A model generated the notes under the pieces. The model worked only from the letters and a program-made list of their open reading frames with translations. It searched no databases and had not been told where the DNA came from. Positions 11,438 to 25,889 of a stretch of DNA of 64,000 bases are shown piece by piece (the stretch's first letter is position 1; each line of letters begins with the position of its first letter). This stretch comes from Lucifuga dentata (taxonomy: Eukaryota > Chordata > Actinopteri > Ophidiiformes > Bythitidae). The position numbers and the translations under genes were made by a program. The stretch is taken from positions 20,769-84,768 of the forward strand of contig VXCM01000329.1 of NCBI GenBank assembly GCA_014773175.1, given 5' to 3'.

Positions 11438-13889
11438 GCTCAGGATGCATCAGGTTCAGCTTATAAACATTTATGATAAGCTAGCTAGTGTTTGTAATTT
11501 TAATTTAAAAAAATAAATAAATAAAAAAACATTAACCAAATCAGATCCACTCTAAACTATACAACCATCCTTTGAAAGGTGAGTCAAACAGCATGACTTG
11601 TGCACTCATTTGCCTTTGGAGCTGCAAGGAGTTGTTCTTTGCTGTTACGCTACGAACACAAATTGAACATTTCTTTCTGCCATTTCACATTAAAAGCCTT
11701 TCAGCAGTGAACCACTGTAAGGCTTTCATTGTGAAGAGCGACAGGAAAATCAGGCGTAGTTACTAAGGTTAGAAACTGAACTAAAACAATGTTTCCCCTG
11801 ATGTTACTAAACCTATCATAAATATGTGCTACATGCTAACTTTGAGCAAGGATCCCCACTCATCAACCACTTTGTGTTTCTGAGTATTTTTGATGGAGAT
11901 GTCAGCAAGCATATATTTTTTGAAAAAGTATAAACCAATCAATGAAGTTAACAAAAGGTCAGTGGCTCCCAGACTGCAGCAAACAGCCGCAGTACATCAG
12001 TGTCTAAGCGGGGGACGTTAGCCCACTACTATGCCTGATCAGAGCATTGCCTTCAGCTAGACTGCTGCCCAGAACCAACCCTGGTGGTGGGAGGAGATCA
12101 GGTTGTGTTTTTGGGGGCTTGAGGGGTGGTAAAACTGGCTCCTGGAAAGCTGCCAACCCTCCAACTGACTCATCGGCAAGGACCCAGGAGGAGACCTTGA
12201 GACAGACAGAACGTTCTCCATCTCATGCTTCATGTTTACCAAGGTGTGGGGTTAAGCCTGGCCAGATTTGTGTACTGTGTTTTGATGTCTTCTCTCTCCA
12301 AAATTCCTGTAGGCATGTACAAAGCAGCTTAAATCATGCATGACACAGCCTGAGGCACAGACACGTGGGTCTGGCACTGGCCCATAAGCTCTTGGATTCC
12401 ATGTCTGTATTTCAGCAGACTTTATTGGACCAGACAGGACAGGAAAGCCTTGTCAAATACCTCAGAAAAAAACAGATGCCGCAAGAAAACAAAACAGTCC
12501 AACACAAAACTAACCACTTGCAAGGAGATGCATTAAAGATGTATTACAGTAGAGTTGTGGCTGAGAAGTTGGCAAGGTGAGGTCTGAAAGCCACGGGGCT
12601 GAGTTTCAGGAATATGTCCTCAATTATGTCCAACCGAAGCCAGAAATTAAACCTCAAGCAAGTCATTTCATATTTGTCTGCTGTCATACTGAGTGACAGG
12701 CTGAACAATCAAATTAAGTTCCTCTCAGCAAAATCCACAAGTGTAATTATGTACTAAGTAGGAACAAATCAACACATGTAGTGCAATCTTATAGTTAATA
12801 TTGACACAAGCACTTACAGGGTGAGAGTGAATAGAACTTAATAGACTTATTCAATTCAGTTTCAATTAGTAATGGAACAAGCCTTTTTTGCATGCATAAG
12901 AAGGATAATTAAAAAGCTCTAAAGAACTTCTACAATATAAAAAAGGGAACAGCACTGGTTTATAATGTGATTTGTATGTGACATTTCCTTTTATGGCTCT
13001 TGTCTTTCTCATTTTCTCAGATCTCAAAAGAATTCTGAAGTTTCAGGTCACATATTCTGCTAATTATGAATATTACAATTTCTAAAAGCATAATCTGAGT
13101 GATTTATTTATGACCAGAACAGAAACCACATTGTGAACAGAACATGTTGCCAATGGTAGAAGCTCAGATTCTTATAATCACAGCAACACTTTAAGTGCTG
13201 TAGCCACACATAAAATTCACTACTTCAGCATTGCAGCAAATGCATCTTTTGCTAACTAGTTCAATATAAACACTGGGCTCTTAAAATCGTGATTATACAA
13301 AAGTTAAGTCAAATGTGAAACCTACTTTCAAGATTACCACGTTGTTCAGGAATGAGCAATAAGGTAAGTATCAAACTCAAGCTGTTGGTTCTACAGTAAA
13401 CATTTCCAAGACTAAGCTAATGATGCAACAAAAGTTCTTGTTAAGGGTTGATTATGCTATAATTTAGAAAAATTCAAGATAGAAGACTGAGGATGTAAAT
13501 TGTAAAATAAACAGCAGACACAAATTGCTTATTTGTAGCTGAAAACATTCCTGTCAGTTCCCATCAACTCTAACCAAGTGACTCAAGCAACTGCAGAGGA
13601 TTGTTTCTGGTCTGGTCAGTGGTGGACGAGGAAAAATAAATGAAACCTAATCCAGACTGGACCACCACAGCTGACCCAGAGGTACTCCGTGTTTCTCCTG
13701 GCTTCATGAAGAACAAATTATTTTTAGAGCTGTCTATGCTTTGGAGTGAGTAACAGGAAGTCAGAATTTTGAATACAAGGTTATAGATGATGCTTATTTT
13801 TAAGTTCATACACAACCTAATTGATATGTTAACGTCAGTTCACTGTGGGAAATGTAGAATCTAAGAATGAAAATGGGCAAAATTCATTT
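11438..13889. other. Non-genic stretch
   Basis: AT-rich unique DNA. Short frames at 12047-12343 and 12365-12580 plus read like peptides but lack domains, splice sites or homology I recognise. An A/T-rich tract lies at 11506-11530. Confidence 0.55.
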
Positions 13890-13990
13890 GGAGGAGTGAG
13901 ATGGACTAATTAGATGGAAGTCTGTGATGATGGCTAATGCTAATAAGAGGTTTGCGCCCTTAATGTTTAGTTGCATCAAATTAGCCAAAC
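13890..13990. promoter_or_regulatory. Candidate homeodomain-site cluster
   Basis: A palindromic CTAATTAG lies at 13906-13913, followed within 80 bp by CTAATGCTAATAAG and TTAATGTTTAG and then TTGCATCAAATTAG. Closely spaced TAAT cores in unique sequence are typical of developmental enhancers. Occupancy and conservation are unknown. Confidence 0.33.
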
Positions 13991-16900
13991 GAAACATATA
14001 AGGAGATGGCACCAAATTAGTGCCAAATAAAATACCACTCATTGCTGAGTGGGGATGCGGGTTCTAATGTGTTCCTTTCTTCATAACTTAGTAAGTCAAA
14101 ATCAGTATTAGAAGTATTAGAATTATGAAGATTATAAAAGCTATGAGGAGGGTGACAATAACTGCACATACCTATTATTATACATATAAATATTATAAAA
14201 TATTGTGAATCATTAAAAACAGTGGAGGTAATCTCTCAGTCAGTTTCACAAAGTTGAGGTCAGTGCTTTAGAATCAACAGCCCACCATGTCTAAATGACA
14301 GGCTCAGAGGGTCACACTACTAGTCACCAGGATCATCTGCCATCTGTACAGGGACGCACTGTTAAAGTGTTCCTGCTGTTTAAATGTAGCCACTGATTGC
14401 AATGAAACTGGGATCTTGTGGTCTGGTGCATAGTTCACCAGTAAGAACATGTAACAGCTCCTGGTTTCTAGTTGGGAGTGACACTGAAATGTAGTTATTG
14501 CTGTTGTAACCTTAAACACATCATCATATGCTTAGACATGCAGCTACCCTTTCAGTGTAATTACAGCTTGTTAATTGGTGGGGTTTTAACCTTCTAAGTA
14601 TATTTATGGTCATTAATATAACGTGCTGGTTTCCCTGATGAATGGCAGTTATGATTCTACAGTCATGATCTTAAGGAGCACATAAAAGGGTCTCCTTAAT
14701 TTTAAATAGCAGGGTGCGGATTTTTCTTCTTCTCCTACATTTTAGATTATACGCATGAGAAATGATAAAAACTCAACACTAATTTATGAGGCATTTTGGA
14801 AAATTTCACACAGAAGATGATGGTTGCCATTTGTTATGGTCTTACCTGTGTCGAAAGCTGGCCGTGGATGACAGGTGGATGTGGAAATGTGACGAATAAA
14901 CTGGTGGGTGTGATCATTTTGAAAATTCCCCTGGCAGATGTGGTTGTGAGCGTGTCTTTGATTAACTTCATTAATATACATGCCTCGCTCTGATACACAG
15001 GCAGTGGCATATGGTAAAAAGCAGAAACAGGAAAGAAGTGATTTGCTGTTTGCTCTGAAAAACAAACAAGCCAACAGGTCCTAGCAGATGGCGCTGTGCA
15101 TGATGCTGGTGGGAGGCAATGTGCTCCATCGGCGCTACCGCCAAGCAAGAGCTCTCCTGTGGATGAAGAGAAGTCTGACTATCGCCCTCGGCCTGCCGCA
15201 CGGTAAACAAATAAAGCGTCCTTCTGCTTTCCTGTGTGCTGAGCTTTTTATCCCACATTGATCTTACCTCTCCATTTCAAAGCACACAAAAGCTTGTTTT
15301 TGGCAAGTTAAAGTGCTTGGGGCCTGATGCTCTTCAGAAAGAAGCATAAAGGAGAAACGTGTTTAATAATGACTTGTTTGTGTGCAGCTCTCATCTCGCT
15401 CTCTGCCTCCTTCCTCTTCCCTCAGCATGCCTGCGAGCACGCTTTCCACTTTGTTCCCATTCAGCTAAGAAAGTTAGCTGCTCATTTACATTGATAATAG
15501 ATGTGGGTTTTGCATAACAGGCTATTAGCTGTCTTGCACCTTTTCTGTTTAATACTACATGTATCACAGTGTTAACTACCAAGTGAAATAAGTACTTAAA
15601 AGTATATGCAGGAAAAAGCTATACTGAAAGAATATATGTCCAGTTAACCGTAAAGTGCAAAAAACATATAACGAAAACAAATCCATGAGCACTGTTGCTC
15701 ACAAACTTGCTTCAGTGATTTGTGCTAATCTGAAGGATTGAATGCTACATCCTTCAATGTGAGGGCCGAAACATAAATCATCCCTACTGCATACCAGAAC
15801 AAATAAAAAAAAAAATGTTTCCAAATTCGCTTAACAGAGTAAACAAAGGTGGCAACAATTGAGAAGATCAGCAATTTGCTTTTGCTGTGAAGGTAGTGGC
15901 GGCAACTATGGAGATGGAATGTGTGAGACCGTTTAAAGAATGCAGTGATGCTCAATGAGTTTTGTAGGTATTGTATTTTGAGAACACATATTTGCTGAGA
16001 ATGTGCATTACCAACATTGGCTAACATCAGGTATAATCTTGGCCAAACTGATCACCATCATGAACAAAGTTGTCTCTTTCATGATGGACATTCCATGGTA
16101 CTGAGTTGAGGCTGAATAAATTGATAGGTTTGAAAGACATATAAACAATCTTGTTATGGCTACCCTATTCACCAGATCCTTAAACCAGATGAATCAAGAT
16201 TTTTTTTCCTATCCACTTATCTAAAATCACCTAACGTCACCTGCCTAAGTATTTTTTGACCATCAAAAAAGTTAAAAAGCAAAGGCTCTAAGAGAATCAT
16301 TGACCTTCACCGAAATTAGCATGCTGTCCATTCAAACTTAGCCCTTTAGCTTACTTTCATAGAAAGGTCTTCCTGCAAAGAGAATCGTGTATATAGCTTT
16401 TACTGTGATGTAGCCACAAGAAGTGATGAATGATACCCACCGGCAGTAGTTAGGTGTGGGTTAGTTTTAGGTAAGATTTTGGTCTAAATGTGTATTTGCA
16501 CATCCATAAAAACTTTTCTGTTAGTGGATTCTTACAGACTGAACTGTTTAAATGAAGAGCTGCAGGGAATTACAGCAGTTTGGGAAAACCTCAACACTTT
16601 ACCTTTCGTTTCAAGGGTTATAAACTAAGAATGGGTAAATGTTATCATTCAAGTGCTCCAAAGCACATGAACAACGGGCCAAGTAAGCACTTTATTCTCT
16701 CCTCCAAGGAGACAATGGTAGGCAAACTAACAAACAGCTCCTCATATTCTTAAAGTCAAACAAGTTGTGGAAAAAACAGAGAAAAACAGAACAACACAAC
16801 AGACCTTCAAAAGTTTTTTCCTGCATTGCAGTGCATTGTTGGCAACAAAGACAAACCAATATCATAGTTAATTTATCTTGAGCCTGACTTTAAAAAGTCA

Positions 16901-18326
16901 TGTGGATTCACAGAAAACTCTGTGGACAATAATTTTCCATCCCATCCCACAAAACACCAAATAACACGTTTTCTTGTGGAAGAATATACCATTCTTTCAA
17001 CAGAGATCCACAAGCTTGTGAACTCTCTGACAAAGAGCACTGAAGCTGTTCTGGTGGCTTTGTGATGGCCCAAAGCTTTATTAAGAAATGGCATGTTGGT
17101 GTTTACTGTGGCACTCTTCTGAGTGCCTTAGTGATGCATTCACTGACCAAACTCAGTTCATGTAAGGAGACTCTGTTGTAGAGCCAAACCATGATACATT
17201 AAAAACAATACATATTATGAAATCACTGCACTGTTTTATTAACTCGAGTTTTGCTCAGCCACAGTGCATTAAACTTCAACGAAAAGACTCAGAGCTCTTT
17301 AGAAATTTCCCATTTTTTGAATATATTTTGACTCAACTACATTTCACCTTTTGCTCTTACAGTAAATGCAGAGGATGGGCAGGTATGACAGGATCAGAGG
17401 GAAAAGGAAGGAGGAGAGAATAAAGTGCTTACTTGGCCAGTTGTTCAGGAGTGACTATTATCATTAGTCCTTGGCTGCAGAGCCTGAGGCCCAATCCTCT
17501 GATGATCTCCCCAGCTTGCTAACCTGCATATACCTTGCCGCTAGCCAATAGCTAGCGCTGCTATACGCTGCTATAGAACAGAGACTGCCATTATTGATGT
17601 GCTGAATAATTGAAAGAGCGGAGAAGGCGACGAACCAGACAGACTGTAGTTTAACACACTAGGCCATTACTCTGTGGTGCACTTTGGTTTGACAGGACAG
17701 TGTCACGGTTTGGCTCGTGTGACATTACAGTCTCCAAGGGAGTAAAAAAGGACAAAGTGAATGGTATAGGGCAGAAAATGATTTGTACAAGTGACTTATC
17801 AGTAGAGATCATACCAACCTCTGAAATTGCCCTGTTCACAGATAGTTTAGAAGAATCTGTTTACTTTACGAAAAATGACTTTGAAATAGATAAATCACAT
17901 GGTAAATAAAGGTCATATTATGTTCAGTTCAATTGGTACTACACAGAATGTTCACCATGATATCTCTAGTTAGTTAAAACTTGTGATAACCTCTTTGGAG
18001 ACACAGTTTGTGTTTGCCATCATTATTTCTGAAATGGTTCAAGTTTGAGTCCTCAAAGGAGGAATGTTTTGTGGTTGTAATTTTGTATGAATTTAGACAT
18101 GGTTGAGTTTAAGTACAACATTAATGAGAATGATGAAGGATGAGGCAATAAAGATCTACACACTAAATTATGATCAAATATTCCATGACAACAATCAATA
18201 CATCTACATGCAGGATTCAGTTGTTCACCAAATATACTGTACATGACTTGTTACTTAAAAGACAACACCAGCGATTTTGAATGTTTGAGACTATATACAT
18301 CTCGCATACATGTCATGTTACTGAAT
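13991..18326. other. Non-genic stretch
   Basis: Unique AT-rich DNA without a supported gene. A donor-like site on the minus strand at about 14845 (GACACAG followed by GTAAGA) and another at about 15270 lack convincing partner acceptors. The 104-codon minus frame at 14834-15148 shows no domain. Confidence 0.55.
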
Positions 18327-18816
18327 CATTTCCCAAAATATACTGCTGGAGCAGTAAATATCAGAATTGTTTTTCTTACCTTCCATACTGCCATTGGTTT
18401 CAATTCATTCCAGTACGCTATTAAAATCAACTTGGAAAGACTTGAAACCTGCTTGAGATAGGTATAGATAGTAATCCTTCACAGTGAACCTATGTCTATT
18501 CAAATATTTTGTCAAAGTAACTTTATTTAATGGTCCAACACAGAGTTGCACAGAAGACAATTTATGTCTCCACCAGGGAATATAGTCCCAGGAAAAGATG
18601 GCTTTTACAGAGAAAATAAAATAACTGTCCTTTCTACATTCGGACTTATGTATTAGCAGATGGAACATTTGAATTTTAGGGTGGGTGTTCCGATTGAACA
18701 TTAGATTAGGGGATTTGGCAAAATAACAGGAAAACTAAAATATGGTTTTATGTTTCAGAACTTAGCTGTCAGTAACATAATGTGTATTATAATAATAGCA
18801 TTTATTGGGCTTAAAT
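18327..18816 (+). mobile_element. Dispersed repeat R1, copy 1
   Basis: This roughly 490-bp segment is similar along its length to the reverse complement of 59642-60100. Shared words include TTTGTCAAAGTAACTTTATT, ATATAGTCCCAGGA, CTTTTACAGAGAAA, AAATAACAGGAAAACTAAAA and TTTATTGGGCTTAAAT. Divergence is visible as point changes and small indels, and this copy has a short insertion between the AGCAGTAAATAT and CATTCCAGTACGCT parts. No coding capacity or clear terminal inverted repeat is seen. It is probably an old transposon-derived family of unknown class. Confidence 0.85.
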
Positions 18817-19609
18817 TGCTAAATTGCTGGTATTGTCCCTTAAGGTATAGGGGAGCACACCAGGGAGGAAATGTATGCAGAGATTGCTTATTCTTATAGG
18901 ACAATGGATCATTTACAAACTTGAGTAAAATGACTGACAATGACATAATCTAGGTCTTTTACTTGCTAGTACAGATTTGTGATTATGGTGTTAAAATTAT
19001 ATTTGAACAAAAAATGTATTGCTGTAGCTAGAGTAGAATCAAATTTGACATGCATGAAAATGTACTGAATGATAAACATATGGTGTTTGAGTCTGATATT
19101 CTTGGCTTGTGATTTTCATAACTCAGCCAAATAGGTTGCAGTTTGCTTCCATACTGTGTCAATTACTGGTGAAGACAAAGTGGGTCCTGAGAGGTCTGGA
19201 AAGGAGAAAAATAAAGAGGAGAGACCCCTGGATGAAGAGCTGAATAGAATAAAAAATAAAAGAGTTACATAAACCTGCTTTAAAGATCAAACAACATTAA
19301 TGCTATGAAAATGATATGGTTATCTCACAAAGAACAAGGCTCAAGACAAAGACAAAAAGACAAACACTCCCAGCAAATTATGCCGTCGGCAAGTGCAAGC
19401 CAAACTAATGTCTTCTATTTATACAATAAGATCTTCAGAAGCATTGAGGCAGGACCAAAACAAACATTACTTTTGTCCTCAATTGTAGATAATAACTGGA
19501 AAAAGAATAACAAAAAGCACATAAATAATGCACTGTGGAGAAATATGGGTTAAGAAAATTAGTTTGAGTGCTCGATCTATCACACGCGTTAAACCAATGA
19601 CCAGAGCTT
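18817..19609. other. Non-genic stretch between R1 and R2
   Basis: AT-rich sequence between two dispersed repeats, with no gene seen. It may include unrecognised repeat sequence. Confidence 0.5.
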
Positions 19610-19940
19610 ACCTCTACACGGCCCAAGGCAATAAATGTTTCTAATGTCACATAAATGCCTTAATTAGATTGAAATTGGCACAAATCGACATAGGATTACT
19701 CTGAGAACAGAACCAGATTATGTGACAATAAATGTACTCGTCCACATAAACAATTCTTTGTCTTCCAATTGGAGTAAACAATCTGCATATGCATTTCCTC
19801 ACCTGCCGTGCTTCCCCTCATACACCAATTAAGCAATAAGTCATGTATATTCACCTGTGTTTGTCTTAAATTAAATTTTTGCCTTAATCACAGTACAGAC
19901 AAAGATCTGCGTATCATGTGCATGCTAATGTAGCGACTGA
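19610..19940 (+). mobile_element. MITE-like repeat R2, copy 1
   Basis: The segment is similar to 43291-43601 and 58850-59165. Shared blocks are a CATTTCCTCACCTG-type segment, CCTCATACACCAATTAAGCA, the GCCTTAATCACAGTACAG region, and a right end with GTGCATGCTAATGTA, which resembles the right terminal inverted repeat of the 43.3-kb copy. No coding capacity is seen. The left boundary is approximate. Confidence 0.75.
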
Positions 19941-20079
19941 TGAACAAATTTAAACATTTCATTTACTTGTGTTTTTCTTTTTGTGTTACATTTTTAAACA
20001 CACCATGTAACTGGTTTAATTTATTATGACTAGTAAAATATCTCATAGTGATCAAGACAGTAATCACCCCCAGAGCAGA

Positions 20080-21560
20080 CACAGACACTGAACTAATGAC
20101 TCACTACAGTTCATACATGGACAACCCACACAGCTCATTATTTTTAATTAGCTTCACCTTCAAAGTCTGTAACCTTATATTAATATACTGACATCGCTGG
20201 TGACACGTGCTTGCCGATAACATTTAGTACCACTGCCATGAAGCTAGCGGCCACAGTGTTAATCCCTCCTGACTCAGCAATTACAGTTCATCACAATACA
20301 GTATATTTATCTGCTATGATAAAGTGTGTCTGCTGTCTGTGACTATCACCATAGTTAATGGTAAAGAATGTTTACTGGACAATTCATTTTCTGCCTTTAG
20401 GAGAGAACAATGGCTTTCTCATGCTGTTTAATTGTTCAGCGAGCTCCTCCATCATAAATGACAGCTTGTGATCAATGCACAGACATTTATATAATGTGAA
20501 TCTTTTGTTTCTCTGGACTCCTCCATTTGAAGAATAAACAATGATCATAAGTCCCAGTCAGCAAGATGAATGTGGTTATCAACAAGAGCTCTTATTTTTT
20601 GCTCTAAACCATCACATTTTCATATAAGTGGTTTTTTGTTTTATGCATGGTAGAATAGAATTCAGAGACTTTTATGTTTCTACAAGGTTCAATTTCCAAG
20701 GCTGCCATTAAGATGCATTTCCTCTTGTCTAGAACCTTGATAGTGGTAATTTCATCATTTGCACTTAAGATTGACTATCATCACCCTGCACTATAAAGCA
20801 ATTAACATACACCGTTTGCTAATGTTAATGATTAAGACAGTTGCAGGCGCTGATTAAAATATTTCCCCTTGATTAGTGAATGGTAAACAACTTGGTGAGG
20901 GCCGAGGCTGAATGTGTTGCTGCAATCAGTTGCTGACAGAGGAGGAGTGAGAGAAACAGAGAGAAAGCAGAGGGAGGGAAAAAAAGAGCAGGAGCTACAA
21001 AACTGAAGGTTTGGAGTCCATAATTAGGCAGCAGTTTTTTTTTTTCCTTTCTTCCATTTTTCCCAAAAGAAAAGAAGTCTGACTACTTAATTGGAGGAAT
21101 CAAATTTAGTCAAGCGCCCCGTCGACTCAAACCTACATCATTAAAGTTGCCAGCTAACAAACATCAAACACGGCAGCATTAATGAAGCAGATGTATTAAT
21201 TTCCCATTTATGAGCAGCTAAGCAACTTACTGCCGCTCCCCTCTCTCCCCCTTCGCTCCTTTTCTCCCTCTCTTTCTCTGACAGCACTATTAATGATCTT
21301 TAATGCCCCACAGGCAGTAATAGGCCCCACTGGGAGCGCAGAAACACTGTGATTTGTATTGAGGATTTAGACATAACGGGGGAAAGGGAAGAGTGAGATC
21401 TTGGGGACGGCTCCGAGGCGCTTGATCAGGCCCAGGCCTCAGAGGGGCGGCTGCCGCTCCAGAATAATAAATGACAGCCTCACGATTAAATCAAACCTTC
21501 TGCTCAAAAGGGCCAGAGCGGCTGATTGTCACCAACAATTGAGCTGCTTTTTTTAACACC
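20080..21560. promoter_or_regulatory. Candidate regulatory cluster, about 1.5 kb
   Basis: A long run of non-repetitive DNA is dense in homeodomain-type and related words: TTTTTAATTAGC (near 20141), CATCATAAATGACAG (near 20450), GCGCTGATTAAAATA (near 20847), AGCATTAATGAAGC (near 21176), CTATTAATGATC (near 21287) and AATAATAAATGACAGC (near 21465). AAATGACAG-like words recur, which resemble TALE (MEIS/TGIF, TGACAG) sites. Simple repeats are few. This pattern fits a block of vertebrate conserved non-coding elements. Only alignment to other genomes can confirm it. Confidence 0.4.
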
Positions 21561-24500
21561 TATGGGAAAAGAAATCAAAAGCAGACAGCAAGGAAAAAAA
21601 AATTCAACAGAAGTCTGGCTCTCAACACCTGACAGTTAACACACACAGGGAGAGACAATCCAGAGCCAAGTCCGGCAAATGAAGACCTGTCACTGGTAAA
21701 TCTCAGCCCATATTCATTATGCTAGTACCCACAATGCACCAGGTAGTGCAATGTGATTCAACATTATACATCATGTCCTAGTAATGTGCATATGATATGC
21801 AAAATTACTTTACAAATAATATGGCTGTTTGTTTAGAATTTACAGCACAACATGGTATCCTTTATTAGAGTCCCATTGTTTCAAGTGTTATTGTATTATT
21901 AGAAGTATTATAACTCAATGACAGCCTACAAAATGAAATAATAATGAAAGTCAAGCTTGGCAATCTCCATGCAATGAAAGTCTAATATCAAAATATTGAC
22001 AGAGACTCTACAATATGCTCCCATGACATTAGAGGACAGAAACACTAAAAGCTACAGCTGCCAGACACAAACAGAGCCTCTGTTGACATTGTCCCTAATT
22101 CTACATGTGCACTTCTAATTACCTGGAGCAGAGAATAACCCAGATAAATAAGCCCACAACGGCATTAACCTACAAATTAGATATGCTGCGCTTTCCAGAC
22201 CTGCAGCTTTCTGAGACTCGCCCTTAAAGCAGTTTGTTTGTTTCTTCATTAAGCTCATTTACAGATCTCTGGAGACTGGTCCGGATGTTGTGTTCCTTGT
22301 GAGGCAAACAAAAACACCGAACAAATACTGCTCTAAAAGCAAGACCATGTCACAATACAAGAAAAGACCACAATATCTGTCTTCTTTTCTTCATCATTAA
22401 AGTAATTTTATGCAATTCTATAGTCTCCATGTGTTTGTGTCTGTTCACAAAGTCGTCTTTTACATGTGACACTTTCACATCTGACAATGTAATTTAAATT
22501 GTAATAATAAAAGTTTTCAGATCTCGAGACTGTAAGGCACCTAAATGGTACAGGCCAAAGCCCTGCCACACAGGAATACAGTTGTAATACCAAAACACCA
22601 ACATCTACATTAGGTGCTTTGGGGTCTTTTTGTCCCTTCTGTCTCTCTTCAGACAGCACCACCATGATTTCCTCCCTGCTTCTCTGTGGCAGGTAGTAGT
22701 GGGGTTAAGCTGCCAGCGATGTGACGATAGTGAGAGGGGGACTGCAGCTGGGGGTTGCAGATAGCACATTCTGTCAAATAACGTCAGGCTGCCTGCATAA
22801 TGAAGTGAGGAGAATAGTAGGAGAGAAAAAAAATAGCAAAAAAAGGGATGTTTCATTTGTTATTGCTGTAACTGATACCAGCCCCACCACAGTATGCAAA
22901 GCAGCAGGAACGTAAGCTTATACGCAGGAGGAGATGAAACATTTAGTTGTAACCTGATTAATTGTCAGTGCAACATACACTGCTCCAATGTTTCTCTGTG
23001 ATGCGTATATGGGTTAGGGTGCGTAATCACATTTTTAGTCTTACTAGTGCAATGTTCTGCAGACATGTTAGTTGATCAGTTTGGTTTAGACCGCTCTGGT
23101 CCAAAAGAAGCAGCACTGCCTTGATTGGCTGGTACTGAGGATTTTAAGGAGCAAGTATAATTTAAACAACATTTTTAAAAAATCAAGCAAATGAACATGT
23201 CCTAGAACACTGCGTGCATTACAGTCCTTCAGAACTTGGGCTCTTTTTGTGCCACTCTGTGCCAGTAGGGGGTGCAAGTTGAGACAGCGGTGAAAGAGGC
23301 TTACAAACGATGGAGTGAGGAGTTGGCATTAGCTATGAAGATGAAGAAGGAGAAGGTATTTGGCCCTCTAAACTGGAGAATTATCTGTCTATTGAACAAA
23401 TGCAGAGACTAGACATGTTGCTCCAACAGTAGAGGCAATGAACCAAAAGGAAAGTCAGGCTCAGCCTGCTGGCCTCTATCCAGTGATGCAACCAACCATA
23501 GGATGTTTAGACCAGTTATGGCTAGAGGTATCAGAAGTAGAAAAGATAAAAGCTTGCCTTTGGGGCCCTGCATAAACGACAATGAAAAAAAAAAACAAAA
23601 AACAAAAAAAACCTGAATCACAGCCTGCTGAGCCTTGCAAGATGCCTTTGCCTTTAAACGCCTACTTCGACTTTAGACTATTTGACCCAATCTACTCTGG
23701 CTGCATGGCACAAGCTGCATATCCGCCCTGTTTCTGGTCAGTTACATTTGTGAAAGTCATTCACCAGACTGTGATTGACTTCTTATTTCAATATCCAGTA
23801 GGATTCCATATTAAAATTGTCAGCAAAGGACAAATACAAAATGTGGTTGAGTTATGTCTGGTGCAGGAAAAGCAGGTCAAGGCTTGTTCATTACATTATC
23901 CAATAGTTAGCATTTATATTCAATAAAATTTAAAGGCAGTGGATCCAAACATGCAAATGTGCCAGAATAAACCTTTAAAGACAGTAAAAACATTGAACAT
24001 TACATGCCGTAAATTGAAAACCTGTCACAAAGTGAAACCTCTGCCCCAAGCCAAAAACCACAGGGGTTGACTGATAAAGCTTTAGTCACGTATCCGAGCT
24101 AAGCTGAAAGTACTGAAGTGCACTCTTGTTGCTTAGGCCATTTTTTTTCAGCAGGACTGTGATTTTTCATCGTTGTTCTCCCCTTGATCAATGCCTTCTT
24201 TATCATGATATGTTTCTAAAGTGACTTCTACCCCCTCCACACACGCGCACGTATACTTCTTCCCTCAACACCCAATGATTTCATTAGTTTCCTATTAGGA
24301 TTGATGGGGCTCTGCTGAGGGATATAAATCAATTTGAAAACACTTTTCTACACCTCAGCCTCAACCTGCAATGGGGCCATCTAACAGAGGGGTGGCTAAG
24401 GGGCAAGGGGATGGAACAGCCACATCATTGGTTTGCTTTTGCTGAGGGGGCAGGGGGCAGAAGTAATTTTTGTCTTCAGGGTTTATGATCGAAAGAGTGT

Positions 24501-25889
24501 TCCCCTTCATGCTCTATCTATCCATTCTAGAGAAAGCACCCTACTATTCCTTTTCCCTTTCATCCCCAGTGCCTTCCATCCATCCTTCCATACTGCCATG
24601 ATTTACAGCTAGTACTCATGCGCTTCCTGGGAATTGATTTCCAGGGAACTGTGCCTTGTGCCCATCCTTTCTGTGGGGGCCATAACGATCAGGCTGTGGA
24701 TCATTAGTCTGGACCACTGTTTTCTACTGCTCTGCTGGCTGGGTGCCATATATCTCCCCCTCCTCCCAAGTCACGGCCGCTGTTAAATTGCCTGTCCCCT
24801 TCCCTCCTCTTCCTGCTCTGCTACTCTACCCCAGTCAACCTCATGATCCTCATACATCCTCCTTTGCACCTTAGCATTTATTTAAATGCGAGCTGTGCTG
24901 GAGCCAAAGGCAGTGGTGAGTGTTTATAGGCGTTCAGGACTAAGGGAAAGCCTTGTCATATGTCCATGCTGAGTTATTGACCTTTACTACAACAGATGAC
25001 ATATCTGCTATGCTATTTATGATGGATATGACAGCTAAACAAACAGGGATGCCATATCCACACAGATGGTTTTTAATGAGAGGCACTGACTGGGTTAATA
25101 TGAAAAAAAAAAAGTGATGGAGTCAGTTTCACCTAGAGGGTATGTGTATAACAACGGAGCTCATGAATGGCTCAAAGGCTCTTATTATGGCCACCGAGGA
25201 ACAATATGTTCTGATTTGTCACATTTAGTTCTTGACAATGTGCCAAAATTGAAGGCCTGATTGAGCTTCCAGGGGTATCTTGAAAGACCAAAGCCAGTAT
25301 TTTTCCTCAAGTGCTCAGCAAGCTGCCTTTTTCCCTCTTTTCTTTCACTCTGCAATCTTAAAATTGGCAGAACAACAGAATAACACTATGGCTTGACTGT
25401 AGTGCTAATCGCACCCATTCAGTCTCAGGGCCACAATCACTCTGGCTAAGATCTGCCACATTCTTAACACTTCAATTGTTTCTTAAATGACAGCTCTGGA
25501 TTGGCTAAACAACAGCATCCTGGTATTAATAAACGTTTCCGTGCCTTGAAGTTGAAATCATCGTTACTACATCTGAAGAAATTACAGCTCAGAGACACAA
25601 ACCATACCCAGCTGCTGTTTGGTGGTTTCTAAAGGATCAAACTTTCTCACCCATGTCTATGCTTGATTAACTGCATTTTCAGCTGGAAAGTGAATTCAAA
25701 ACAACAAAAGCAACAATTTTAATACAGTATATTAAGAGGCTGAACTCAAACAAACAGCAGCATAGTCCAACAAACAGCCTCAGCTGCCTCTAGTGGCTCT
25801 GCTCTGTGCTCTGGCATTGGCAGGAGAAGCTTCTCGAACTAGAGCCTTGGTCTGGCAGTGTGCATTGGCAGCAATGATTTACAACAGCA
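21561..25889. other. Non-genic stretch
   Basis: No gene is supported. The 114-codon frame at 23582-23926 plus begins in an A-rich run and has no recognisable domain. The parts at about 24260-24960 are C/T-rich unique sequence that could be regulatory. A short A-run lies at 25103-25113. Confidence 0.55.

Noticed and set aside
14840..14900. Donor-like GACACAG/GTAAGA on the minus strand as an exon end
   Set aside because: The nearest possible acceptor has a poor pyrimidine tract and the enclosed frame shows no recognisable peptide.
23582..23926. 114-codon frame starting with a lysine-rich segment
   Set aside because: The lysines come from an A-rich tract, and the rest matches nothing I recognise.
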